From positions 1 through 64,000 of the forward strand of contig NZ_FOCT01000005.1 in NCBI RefSeq assembly GCF_900110185.1: a stretch of 64,000 nucleotides of DNA. The letters run 5' to 3'. This document shows positions 35,085-43,376 of the stretch, piece by piece. Numbering within the stretch: the first letter of the stretch is position 1; every line of letters starts with the position of its first letter. Source of the stretch: Nitrosospira multiformis (GTDB lineage Bacteria > Pseudomonadota > Gammaproteobacteria > Burkholderiales > Nitrosomonadaceae). The notes under the pieces are model-generated. The model had not been told where the DNA came from, did no database searches, and saw only the letters and a list, made by a program, of their open reading frames with translations. The position numbers and the translations under genes were made by a program.

Positions 35085-36800
35085 TTAATTATTTGCTTTG
35101 CGCAGATAGTCGGACAAGACATTTAATACCGAACCTGGCAGTTGCCCGCTGGGGGGCATCGGATTGGTCGGTTCGTGCAGGCGACCTATGATTTTGTCGA
35201 CCAGATCCGGGTGCTTGAAATCGGCTTCGGTCATTAAAACCGGCTTGGCCATTTCCGGTGTGTGGCAATAGCTGCAATGTTCCTGCAAATATTTGAACGG
35301 TTCCTTCTTGACCCGCTCCATCGTCCAGTGATCATCCCATTGGCAATTTCCCGGCTGCCGGTCGCAATCATTGATCTTTTGCAAGGCCGTCTGATAGTGT
35401 CCGAGTGATAGTTTTTCCCGTAATTCGTTCTCCTCCTTGATCGATTTGGCGCTGACCTTGACCGGCAGGATGCCTTCGCTCTTTATCTTTTTATCGTGCG
35501 CGCTATCGCTGCGTTGAGTCTCGGAAACATTCGACAAAAACAAACGGGCACGCCAGTTTTCCCCAACCGCGGGATGAAATTTTTCATCCTTCAGGCTATG
35601 GACGGAAAACAGGGAATTAACAAAAGTGGCGTACACACCATTTCCGAGTGCATGGCATTGCGCGCACGCTTTCGCCTCGGGACTGACCAGACGCCTGGGC
35701 TTTTCCCAGGGATACTGCATCAGATCTTCATAATATTTATCTTTTTTGTCGGCTTCGCTCATCGCCAGTAAAAATTTGTTGAGCGTACCGTCTCCATCAA
35801 AAGGAGAAACCACCGAGTACAGCATTCCCGGCTGGCGACGTGGTTTCAGAACCCTACACTGATATTTGATACGGTCCCCATGCGTATAGGTTTGTTCGAG
35901 ATATTTGCCGCAAGCCTCGTTGCTGGAAAAACTTCTGAGACAGTTGGCAGAGCTGCCGGCAACCAGGCAGACCGGCTCATTGAATGGGTAGCGAATGAAT
36001 GGACCGTTGGAGTGACAACGGGTGCAGCCGCCAAAGGTCGGCACCGACCAGTGGACCACCATTTTTTCATCGAATTTACTGAAGCCTGGCGCAGGAATCT
36101 TTTCCCCCGGAATCAAGGCAACCTCCGCCTCCGTTTTGATGGTTTCGACCGGCGCACCTTCATCGTTCTTCTCGATGACCTTCCACTTCCCGTTGACCTT
36201 GAGGGTTTGCGTCGGCTGCCCGGCAAAATAGCAGGTTTTACCCGTATTCCGGTTGTAGCCAATCAGGCCCAGTTCATTGTAATGACCCCCCTGCTTCGAA
36301 AAATTGCTATTCTTCCGGCATATGTAGACCCAATCGACGGTTTGCCCGCCCTTGACCTGATTTGTCAGGTGTTTGATGCGATTGCCGGGGACACAGCCCG
36401 CATTACGCATGTCCCGAAAAATGCCGCTGGGCTTGTCGCAGGAAGTGATGTCATCGAATAACTGCGTATCGGCATTCAATTTGAGCTGCCCGGTTTCGGA
36501 ATTGCGGAACCGGGGAGTGCTCTCCGGCAAATCCTCACCCAGCTTGATCACCTTGCCGCCGGCCAGCGTGCGCTCGCTCGGAATCAGCACTGCATCCGGA
36601 CAGTGGAGGGTCTCCTGCGGAAATGGTCCCAGCTCTGCTTCACAAACCTCGAAATATTTCTTGTTGATTTCAATTCTGACCTTGGACGGCGCGGCCACCG
36701 GCGTCATGTCAGGCTCATCCTCATAGGCTTGTTGCGCCAGGAGTTCTGAGGCAAACGTAAGAAGCAGGAGAAAAAAGCTGGATAAAATCTTTTGCTGCAT
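35085..36800 (-). CDS. Exported three-haem c-type cytochrome, unknown function
   Basis: About 571 residues. MQQKILSSFFLLLLTFASEL followed by LAQQ is a signal peptide. Three CxxCH haem-binding motifs are visible: GGCTRCHSNGP (about residue 270), ACAQCHALG (about 390) and HCSYCHTPE (about 520), the last in a C-terminal region resembling a mono-haem cytochrome c domain with methionines (NPMPPSG). The long N-terminal part, rich in Cys pairs outside haem motifs, has no recognised fold. Periplasmic electron carrier or oxidoreductase. The ATG at 36800 follows GGAGATTGAG better than an in-frame start four codons earlier. Co-directional with the FMN protein downstream. Confidence 0.8.
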   Translation of the reverse strand: MQQKILSSFFLLLLTFASELLAQQAYEDEPDMTPVAAPSKVRIEINKKYFEVCEAELGPFPQETLHCPDAVLIPSERTLAGGKVIKLGEDLPESTPRFRNSETGQLKLNADTQLFDDITSCDKPSGIFRDMRNAGCVPGNRIKHLTNQVKGGQTVDWVYICRKNSNFSKQGGHYNELGLIGYNRNTGKTCYFAGQPTQTLKVNGKWKVIEKNDEGAPVETIKTEAEVALIPGEKIPAPGFSKFDEKMVVHWSVPTFGGCTRCHSNGPFIRYPFNEPVCLVAGSSANCLRSFSSNEACGKYLEQTYTHGDRIKYQCRVLKPRRQPGMLYSVVSPFDGDGTLNKFLLAMSEADKKDKYYEDLMQYPWEKPRRLVSPEAKACAQCHALGNGVYATFVNSLFSVHSLKDEKFHPAVGENWRARLFLSNVSETQRSDSAHDKKIKSEGILPVKVSAKSIKEENELREKLSLGHYQTALQKINDCDRQPGNCQWDDHWTMERVKKEPFKYLQEHCSYCHTPEMAKPVLMTEADFKHPDLVDKIIGRLHEPTNPMPPSGQLPGSVLNVLSDYLRKANN

Positions 36801-37373
36801 CTCAATCTCCATCGATCTATCAATTAAACAAACTTATTATTCAGGTGGAAGTACATAGATCCCTGTCTGCGTGGCCATGTGATGGGATGGGGGTTGCCAA
36901 AGCAGGCGAAAGCTTCTGATGAGAAACTGGGGGCTGGCCGAGAGCGTCGACTCCAAGAGTCTGAGGTACCTGCTTTCTACCCAGCAAATATCGTTATTGG
37001 ATAAGTAATCGGCAAACTGAGCGCAAACTTGAGTCGCGCGTCCAGCTCCTGATCCTTGATCGAACTTAGGGCATGAATTGGGTATCGTTCACCGTGCTGC
37101 TCTTCGATGGCAGCACTCAGGTGAAGACTATGGCCTTGAAGGTTCCCAACTTATTATTTTTTGGGAGGAATAGGTGTGAGTGTAATACGTTAGCATTGGG
37201 TCCAATCTTCTACGCCTGCTCGAGGAATACCTTCGCTAATTCAAGACTTCCATCCTGAAGCGAATATCCTCGGGCATATTCCGACCAGCACGATTTCGTT
37301 TGGCCCCAGTCCTGTAGCCACCTGCAAAAGCATGCAGGCTTCCTGTAAACCGATGATTCTGTCATGGTGTCCT
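36801..37373. other. Gene-poor region between the cytochrome operon and the LysR gene
   Basis: 573 bases in which I see no gene. It should contain the cytochrome operon promoter near 36810-36900. Small frames at 37073-37258 and 37210-37422 lack ribosome-binding sites, overlap each other and show no recognisable sequence; they may be remnants of a lost gene. Confidence 0.4.
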
Positions 37374-38321
37374 TCAGGTAGAAACAGAATAATTTATGCG
37401 GGTACTCAACTCCCGCTCCCAAGGCGGCTCTCCCTCGAACGCCGCAACCAAGCGATCAATTACTGCACGAACTTTCTTTGGTAGATGCCGATTGCGCGGA
37501 TAAATGGCATAGACCGTATCCGCAACCGGTGATGCAGTCGGCAAAGCGTTGATGAGCTGACCGCTCGCCAACGCCTTGGCGACGATGAAGACTGGGAGAA
37601 CGCAGATACCGAGACCCGCAATAGCCGCGTCCCGCATTGACTCGCCGTTATTGGTGACAATTCTGCTCCGTACAACCAGCGAGTGAGGAATGTTTCCAGA
37701 CCCTTTGGGTTCGAATTGCCAGATTTGACCAGGCGAGGCATTGACATAGCCGATGCACTCATGGTTCACCAACTCTTGGATCGTTGCCGGCAAACCGGCA
37801 CGCTGAGCATACGCGGGACTACAACAGACCACGCGACGGCTCACTGCCAACTTGCGGGCTACAAGGGATGAATCATGAAGTCGTCCGATACGGATTCCAA
37901 GATCGTAGCCTTCACCGGGTAGGTCGGTACTCCGGTCATCAAGGTCCAACACAAGCGCTAGGCGTGGATAGTCGCTAATGAAGGAGAAAAGAACCGGCCC
38001 AAGGTAAGTAGTCCCGAACGTCATGGGCGCGGCAATTCGTAGCGATCCGCATAATTCATCTTGCTCCATGAGTTCTTCCCCTGCCTGGTCAAGCTGTCGA
38101 ACAATTGAACATGCCCGCTGATAGAATGCGGCCCCCTTATCCGTCGGAACCACTCCCCGTGTCGAACGATAGAGCAATTCAACCTTTAACCCAGCCTCCA
38201 GGTCACTGATACGTTTGCTGACAACTGACTTCGACAAACCCATGCGCTGCGCCGCAGTGCTGATGCTCCCGGATTCCATCACCTGCAGAAAGGCCAAAAT
38301 ATCATCAAGTCGATAATGCAT
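37374..38321 (-). CDS. LysR-family transcriptional regulator
   Basis: 315 residues. N-terminal winged HTH: DDILAFLQVMESGSISTAAQ RMGLSKSVVSKRISDLEAGL (residues ~4-44), then the substrate-binding domain with TFGTTYLGPVLFSFISDYPR and LGICVLPVFIVAKALASGQL. It is divergent from two YcaC-type hydrolase genes across a 306-base gap, the classic LysR arrangement, so it probably controls the hydrolase/amidohydrolase/porin/MFS cassette in response to a substrate of that pathway. Sequence resembles the CrgA-like one-domain LysR group. Inducer unknown. Confidence 0.92.
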   Translation of the reverse strand: MHYRLDDILAFLQVMESGSISTAAQRMGLSKSVVSKRISDLEAGLKVELLYRSTRGVVPTDKGAAFYQRACSIVRQLDQAGEELMEQDELCGSLRIAAPMTFGTTYLGPVLFSFISDYPRLALVLDLDDRSTDLPGEGYDLGIRIGRLHDSSLVARKLAVSRRVVCCSPAYAQRAGLPATIQELVNHECIGYVNASPGQIWQFEPKGSGNIPHSLVVRSRIVTNNGESMRDAAIAGLGICVLPVFIVAKALASGQLINALPTASPVADTVYAIYPRNRHLPKKVRAVIDRLVAAFEGEPPWERELSTRINYSVST

Positions 38322-38627
38322 TGTTCTGAAATTTCGAACGCCGATTTCTAGAAAAGGCTAATTCCGAAGCACTCTGGGAAAGAGTAATTTATAGACTACA
38401 TTGAATAGGGTATACGACGATGTGGAATCCACCTCGGATGAGCAAGAATCTCGATAGATTAGCAACATGATGGAACTTTGCCCCAATGATGCCATATGTC
38501 ATATAGCGTCAGAAATATACATTGAATCTCGAACCATTATTTGACGGCTTGTTAAAAGCTATAAAAAGGAAGCAGCCGGAGCTACGCTCATGAAGCCTAT
38601 TTTATGGAACTCTAAATCAAGGAAGAA
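38322..38627. promoter_or_regulatory. Divergent promoter region, LysR / hydrolase cassette
   Basis: 306 bases between divergent genes, AT-richer than the flanks. It contains palindromic AT-rich spots such as CCATATGTCATATAGC near 38491-38507 that could form part of a LysR (T-N11-A) site. Specific operators were not proven. AGGAAG precedes the first hydrolase ATG. Confidence 0.4.
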
Positions 38628-39263
38628 ATGATGAGTCACATCAACCCCGACGATAGCGTCATGCTTCTTATCGATCACCAGAGTGGATTGTTCCAGTTAG
38701 TCAAGGATCTCCCGGTGCCGGATCTGCGCCGCAATGCCATTTCCCTCGCCAAGGTCGCTGCGCTGCTCAAGATTCCGGTCATTACCTCCGCCTCGGTTCC
38801 CGACGGCCCCAACGGTCCATTGATTCCAGAAATCCACCGGGCTGCCCCGCATGCCCAGTACGTGGCACGCCGCGGGGAAATCAATGTCTGGGATAGTCCT
38901 GATTTCGTCAAGGCTGTCGAAGCGACCGGACGCAAAACGCTGATCCTTGCCGGAACGCTTACAAGCGTGTGCATGGCCTTCCCGTCCATCAGCGCGGTGG
39001 CCGCAGGGTATACCGTATACGCTGTCGTGGATGCGTCAGGTAACTGGAGCAAGATGGGAACCGAGCTGACTATCGCCCGCATCGTGCAAGCTGGCGTGAT
39101 TCCAATCGACACGGTAGCGGTTATTTCGGAGTTGCAGAAGACCTGGAACCGGCCAGAGGCGATGGGGTTTGCCGATATTTATGCTGACTACCCCATGCCC
39201 CATTATCGATTACTCATCGAAAGCTATGACAAGGCACAGGCGGTGCAGAAGGAGAAAAAATGA
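38628..39263 (+). CDS. YcaC-type isochorismatase-family hydrolase, copy 1
   Basis: 211 residues of the cysteine-hydrolase (isochorismatase-like) superfamily. Catalytic Asp is in LLIDHQSGL (Asp16) and nucleophile Cys115 in [14 protein letters not shown]. The [11 protein letters not shown] and [17 protein letters not shown] stretches match E. coli YcaC closely; YcaC members form octamers and hydrolyse unknown amide-like substrates. Two tandem ATGs follow AGGAAG. It is the first gene of the rightward cassette; the next gene is a paralogue 110 bases downstream. Confidence 0.9.
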   Translation: MMSHINPDDSVMLLIDHQSGLFQLVKDLPVPDLRRNAISLAKVAALLKIPVITSASVPDGPNGPLIPEIHRAAPHAQYVARRGEINVWDSPDFVKAVEATGRKTLILAGTLTSVCMAFPSISAVAAGYTVYAVVDASGNWSKMGTELTIARIVQAGVIPIDTVAVISELQKTWNRPEAMGFADIYADYPMPHYRLLIESYDKAQAVQKEKK

Positions 39264-39373
39264 GCAGCGTGCTTATTTTCGCAATATTCGTGAGTAATCC
39301 TATCGCAGCTTGAAGAACTCACCGTTACTTTCTTATTATCCCGATCCATCAAAAACCACGAGGAATATAAAAA

Positions 39374-40000
39374 ATGGACAAGACTTTCAAATACAGCCGA
39401 CTCTCCAAGGATGATGCAGCTTTGCTGATGGTGGATCACCAGGCTGGCCTGATCTCGCTAGTGCAGGATTTCCCCCCAAATGAATTCAAGAATAACGTCC
39501 TTGCCTTGGCGGACTGCGGCAAGTACTTCAAGCTGCCGACGATCCTGACCACCAGTTTCGAGGATGGTCCAAACGGGCCGTTAGTGCCGGAACTCAAGGA
39601 AACGTTCCCCGATGCGCCATACATCGCGCGGCCCGGCAATATCAATGCGTGGGACAACGAGGACTTCGTCAATGCGGTCAAAAAGACTGGACGCAAGCAA
39701 CTCATCATCGCGGGGGTGGTAACTGAAGTTTGCGTGCTTTTCCCGGCACTTTCCGCCATCGAGGCGGGTTTTGAGGTGTTTGCCGTCGCTGATGCTTCAG
39801 GCACTTTCAATGAGGTAACGCGTCACGCCGCCTGGTTCAGAATGCAGGCGGCGGGTGTACAAATGATAAATTGGTTCGGCGTGGCCTGCGAGCTGCACCG
39901 CGACTGGCGCAACGATGTGGAAGGCTTGGGGGCCTTATTCTCCAATCACATCCCGAACTATCGGAACCTGATGACGAGTTACTTTGCCCGAACCAAGTAA
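39374..40000 (+). CDS. YcaC-type isochorismatase-family hydrolase, copy 2
   Basis: 208 residues. Asp21 (MVDHQAGLISLV) and Cys120 (IAGVVTEVCVLFPA) are the catalytic pair; TTSFEDGPNGPLVPELKETF is even closer to YcaC than the first copy. The two proteins are related throughout, with identical spacing of catalytic residues, but far from identical, so they are old paralogues or separately recruited enzymes and not a recent duplication. AGGA precedes the ATG. The amidohydrolase gene starts 79 bases downstream. Likely cytoplasmic hydrolysis of an amide or carbamoyl intermediate. Confidence 0.9.
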   Translation: MDKTFKYSRLSKDDAALLMVDHQAGLISLVQDFPPNEFKNNVLALADCGKYFKLPTILTTSFEDGPNGPLVPELKETFPDAPYIARPGNINAWDNEDFVNAVKKTGRKQLIIAGVVTEVCVLFPALSAIEAGFEVFAVADASGTFNEVTRHAAWFRMQAAGVQMINWFGVACELHRDWRNDVEGLGALFSNHIPNYRNLMTSYFARTK

Positions 40001-40079
40001 AACACAGGAAGGCGAAAAGGCAGAGGAAGCATCACATCTCTCGCCGGACATGTCGATTATTCTATTTCAGGAGGAACCG

Positions 40080-41960
40080 ATGAGCAAACCCAGCACCGAA
40101 CTGATCCTCCGCAATGGCCAGTTTACGACCTTGGATCGCGGGAATCCGCAAGCAACGGCCGTCGCAATTTCCAACGGCTGTTTCAGCGCCGTGGGAGATG
40201 ACGACGAGATAATGCGCCTTGCCAGCAGCAACTCGCAGGTGGTGGACCTCAATCGCCGTCGCGTCATTCCCGGTCTGACGGATTCGCATTTGCACTTCAT
40301 CCGAGGCGGACTCAGCTACAACCTGGAGTTGCGCTGGGACGGTCTCCCCTCATTGGCTGACGCCATGCGCCGCCTTAAGGAACAGGTTGGGCGCACGCCT
40401 GCACCCCAATGGGTGCGTGTCGTCGGCGGCTTTACTGAAATGCAGTTTGCCGAAAAACGATTGCCAACGCTCGATGAAATCAATGCGGTGGCGCCAGATA
40501 CGCCGGTCTTCATCTTGCATCTCTATGACCGCGCATTACTGAACCGAGCAGCCTTGCGTGCCTGCGGCTACGATCGCGATACCCCCAATCCGGCGGGTGG
40601 CCTGATTGCCAAGGACTCCAACGGGGAACCGACGGGCCTGCTGCTGGCGGAGCCAAATGCAATGATTCTGTATGCGGCGCTGGCCAAAGGCCCCAAATTG
40701 CCTTATGAGTATCAGCTCAATTCCACACGCCACTTCATGCGTGAGATGAATCGCCTGGGCTTGACCGGAACAATCGATGCCGGCGGCGGTTTTCAGAACT
40801 ACCCGGATGATTACAAGGTTATCGAGGACCTACACAAGGCTGGCGAACTGACTCTGCGCATTGCCTATAACTTGTTTACGCAGAAAGCCGGGCAGGAAGT
40901 CTCCGACTTTACTAGATGGACAAAAATGAGAAAACCCGGGGATGGCGACGGCTACTACCGCCACAACGGCGCGGGTGAAATGCTAGTTTTCTCCGCGGCG
41001 GACTTCGAAGATTTCCGCATGCCCCGCCCGGATATGGCGCCGGGCATGGAGAACGATCTGGAAGCGGTGGTGCGCATCCTCGCCAGCAATCACTGGCCGT
41101 TCCGGCTGCACGCAACCTACAACGAGACGATCTCGCGTGCGCTGGATGTCTTCGAAAAAGTGAACCGGGACATTCCCTTCGATGGCATACACTGGTTTTT
41201 CGATCATGCCGAAACCGTGACGGACGTCAATCTCGAGCGCATCGCCAAACTCGGCGGCGGTATTGCAATACAGCACCGCATGGCCTACCAGGGCGAGTTC
41301 TTCGTCCAGCGCTACGGCAGCAAGGCCGCGGAGCGCACCCCGCCCTACAAGCGTATGCTGGAAATGGGAGTAAACGTAGGCGCAGGCACCGACGCCACCC
41401 GCGTGGCCAGTTACGATCCATGGAATGCCCTCTATTGGTTGGTTACCGGCAGGACAGTGGGAGGCCTGTCGCTCTATCCCGAGGCCAATCTGATAGACCG
41501 GGAGACAGCGCTACAGCTCTACACGCAGGCTAATACCTGGTTCTCCAACGAGGAAGACGTCAAAGGCCAGATCAAGCTGGGTCAATATGCCGATCTTGCG
41601 GTGCTGTCCGACGATTATTTCGAAGTGCCGAACGAGCAGATCCGGAATATTGTTTCGGTGCTCACGGTCGTCGGTGGACGCATCGTCCACGGTGACGACG
41701 AGTTCGGCACTCTGGCCCCGCCCCTGCCGCCGGCGATGCCGGATTGGGCGCCGGTGCAGCATTTTGGTGGCTATTTCAAACCTTCCAGGACTGTATCAAG
41801 CGGACCGATCATGAACCGGCAGGCCGAGACACTCTGTGGTTGTGACACTCGTTGCTCCGTGCATGGGCACGCACATGGGCAAGCCTATCAGAATGCTGTC
41901 GACATCACCGAGCAAGGAGGCTTCTGGGGCGCGCTTGGCTGCTCGTGCTGGGCGGTATGA
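40080..41960 (+). CDS. YtcJ-like amidohydrolase with Cys/His-rich tail
   Basis: 626 residues of the metal-dependent amidohydrolase superfamily, YtcJ-like branch (N-substituted formamide deformylase relatives). ILRNGQFTTLDRGNPQATAV opens the beta-sandwich; the metal-binding HxH is DSHLHF; FDHAE and GAGTDATRVASYDPW supply later metal and catalytic residues; ADLAVLSDDYFEVP closes the barrel-sandwich. The last ~50 residues contain CGCDTRCSVHGHAHG and end LGCSCWAV, a cysteine/histidine-rich tail that could bind metal. GGAGG at -10 fixes the ATG at 40080; an upstream in-frame ATG overlaps the previous gene. Substrate unknown, likely an amide or lactam taken up by the neighbouring channel. Confidence 0.88.
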   Translation: MSKPSTELILRNGQFTTLDRGNPQATAVAISNGCFSAVGDDDEIMRLASSNSQVVDLNRRRVIPGLTDSHLHFIRGGLSYNLELRWDGLPSLADAMRRLKEQVGRTPAPQWVRVVGGFTEMQFAEKRLPTLDEINAVAPDTPVFILHLYDRALLNRAALRACGYDRDTPNPAGGLIAKDSNGEPTGLLLAEPNAMILYAALAKGPKLPYEYQLNSTRHFMREMNRLGLTGTIDAGGGFQNYPDDYKVIEDLHKAGELTLRIAYNLFTQKAGQEVSDFTRWTKMRKPGDGDGYYRHNGAGEMLVFSAADFEDFRMPRPDMAPGMENDLEAVVRILASNHWPFRLHATYNETISRALDVFEKVNRDIPFDGIHWFFDHAETVTDVNLERIAKLGGGIAIQHRMAYQGEFFVQRYGSKAAERTPPYKRMLEMGVNVGAGTDATRVASYDPWNALYWLVTGRTVGGLSLYPEANLIDRETALQLYTQANTWFSNEEDVKGQIKLGQYADLAVLSDDYFEVPNEQIRNIVSVLTVVGGRIVHGDDEFGTLAPPLPPAMPDWAPVQHFGGYFKPSRTVSSGPIMNRQAETLCGCDTRCSVHGHAHGQAYQNAVDITEQGGFWGALGCSCWAV

Positions 41961-43376
41961 GTGCTTATTCCTCCTCCCTTGCTCTGCAAACTGGCAGCAG
42001 TTTTCCGCTCGATGCCTATTTCGATGGACCGGCAGCCCCCACAGTACAGGAATCTGAGTCTTGGTGCTGTGGTACTGGCCCTGGCAGCGGCGCCTGCGCA
42101 TGCATCCGAGTATAAGCCTCTCCGGTTCGATGAAGACTGGAGCCAGGTCTGTGACAAGGTCAAGCCCAAATGCTGGCGTATCGGAGAATCCACCACTTTG
42201 ACCTTTGGCACCAATGCACGTGTACGCGCCCAGCATTACGGCCCGGATAATTTTGGGATCGGCAGCGGTAGCGATAGTTATGTCCTGTTTCGAGGGCTTG
42301 CCCATGGCGACCTGAGAATTGGAAAGCATGTGCAGGCATTCGTACAATTCGGAGCATATGACGAAGCCGGACGCGCTGGCGGACCTGTCAGCACCGATCA
42401 GAGCAGCCCCGATCTCCAGCAAGGGTTTCTGGCGTGGAACGGCGACATGTTTTCCTTTCGTGCCGGTCGACAGGAAATGACACTTGGCACCTCGCGGCTC
42501 GTCTCGGTGCGGGAGGGGCCCAATATTCGCCTTGCTTTCGATGGTATACGTGCCAGTTGGAAGCAGGGATCGAATCGCATCGACGGATTCACCTTTCGTC
42601 CGGTTGTCAACAAACCTGGAGCTTTTGACGATACCACCAATAAGGCCCAGTGGCTCTATGGATTGCATGCCTCACTCGCTCCGGAAAGCATCAAGCTCTT
42701 CAAGCTCGATCTCTACTGGCTTGGCTATGAAAGAGACCAGGCGCGATTTGCGGCGGCACAAGGACCAGAACATCGGCATTCCCTCGGTGCACGGCTTTTT
42801 GGTTCCAAGAAAGGCTGGGACTGGAACGTGGAAACGGTATTTCAGACCGGTCATGTCGGCGATCAAACCATCCGTGCCTGGACTGTTGCCACCGATACCG
42901 GTTTCACGTTCGCCAGGCTGCCGTGGTCACCGCGGCTCAGTCTGAAAGCGGATATCGCCAGCGGCGATAAAAAACCTGGAGATGGTCAACTCGGTACCTT
43001 CAATGCGCTCTACCCCAACCCTACCTATTTCAGTGAAGCAGCACTGCTGGCACCGGGTAATATCATGGACTTGCAACCGGCCGTGACGATCAGACCCATC
43101 CCGTCACTGACATTCCTTCTGGGCTGGAATTTTTTGTGGAAACATCACAAAGCAGATGCCGTTTACACTCCGCCCGCACCTTTGGTGGCAATACGCGAAA
43201 CAATTGGAACCGGCCGGTATATCGGCGACCAGATCAGGCTGGAGGGCACTTACCTTCTCGATCCACAATGGGAAATCCGCGCTGCCGTAGTCCATTTTCG
43301 GGTGGGCGATGCCTTGATTCAAGCCGGCGGCAGGGACGTGACTTTTCTTATGACAAGCCTGGGTTTTCGCTGGTGA
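41961..43376 (+). CDS. Outer-membrane channel, alginate-export (AlgE-like) family
   Basis: Up to 471 residues. After a signal peptide (NLSLGAVVLALAAAPAHA, cleaved before SEYKPLRF) comes an all-beta protein with FDEDWSQVCDKVKP, WRIGESTTLTFGTNARVRAQ, GLAHGDLRIGKHVQAFVQFG, FRAGRQEMTLGTSRLVSVRE and a C-terminal VTFLMTSLGFRW ending in Trp, the outer-membrane sorting signal. This is the alginate-export domain family, used in many bacteria as a generic anion or small-molecule channel. The GTG at 41961 follows the amidohydrolase stop directly, but a start at ATG 42012 or 42024, just before the signal peptide, is more likely. MFS gene overlaps its stop by four bases. Confidence 0.85.
   Translation: MLIPPPLLCKLAAVFRSMPISMDRQPPQYRNLSLGAVVLALAAAPAHASEYKPLRFDEDWSQVCDKVKPKCWRIGESTTLTFGTNARVRAQHYGPDNFGIGSGSDSYVLFRGLAHGDLRIGKHVQAFVQFGAYDEAGRAGGPVSTDQSSPDLQQGFLAWNGDMFSFRAGRQEMTLGTSRLVSVREGPNIRLAFDGIRASWKQGSNRIDGFTFRPVVNKPGAFDDTTNKAQWLYGLHASLAPESIKLFKLDLYWLGYERDQARFAAAQGPEHRHSLGARLFGSKKGWDWNVETVFQTGHVGDQTIRAWTVATDTGFTFARLPWSPRLSLKADIASGDKKPGDGQLGTFNALYPNPTYFSEAALLAPGNIMDLQPAVTIRPIPSLTFLLGWNFLWKHHKADAVYTPPAPLVAIRETIGTGRYIGDQIRLEGTYLLDPQWEIRAAVVHFRVGDALIQAGGRDVTFLMTSLGFRW

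Noticed and set aside
37073-37258. 61-codon frame in the gap before the LysR gene
   Set aside because: No ribosome-binding site and no family match; at most a gene remnant.
42012-42115. Alternative out-of-frame reading across the start of the outer-membrane channel gene
   Set aside because: It ends shortly after, while the channel frame has a signal peptide and barrel strands; no evidence of a frameshift.
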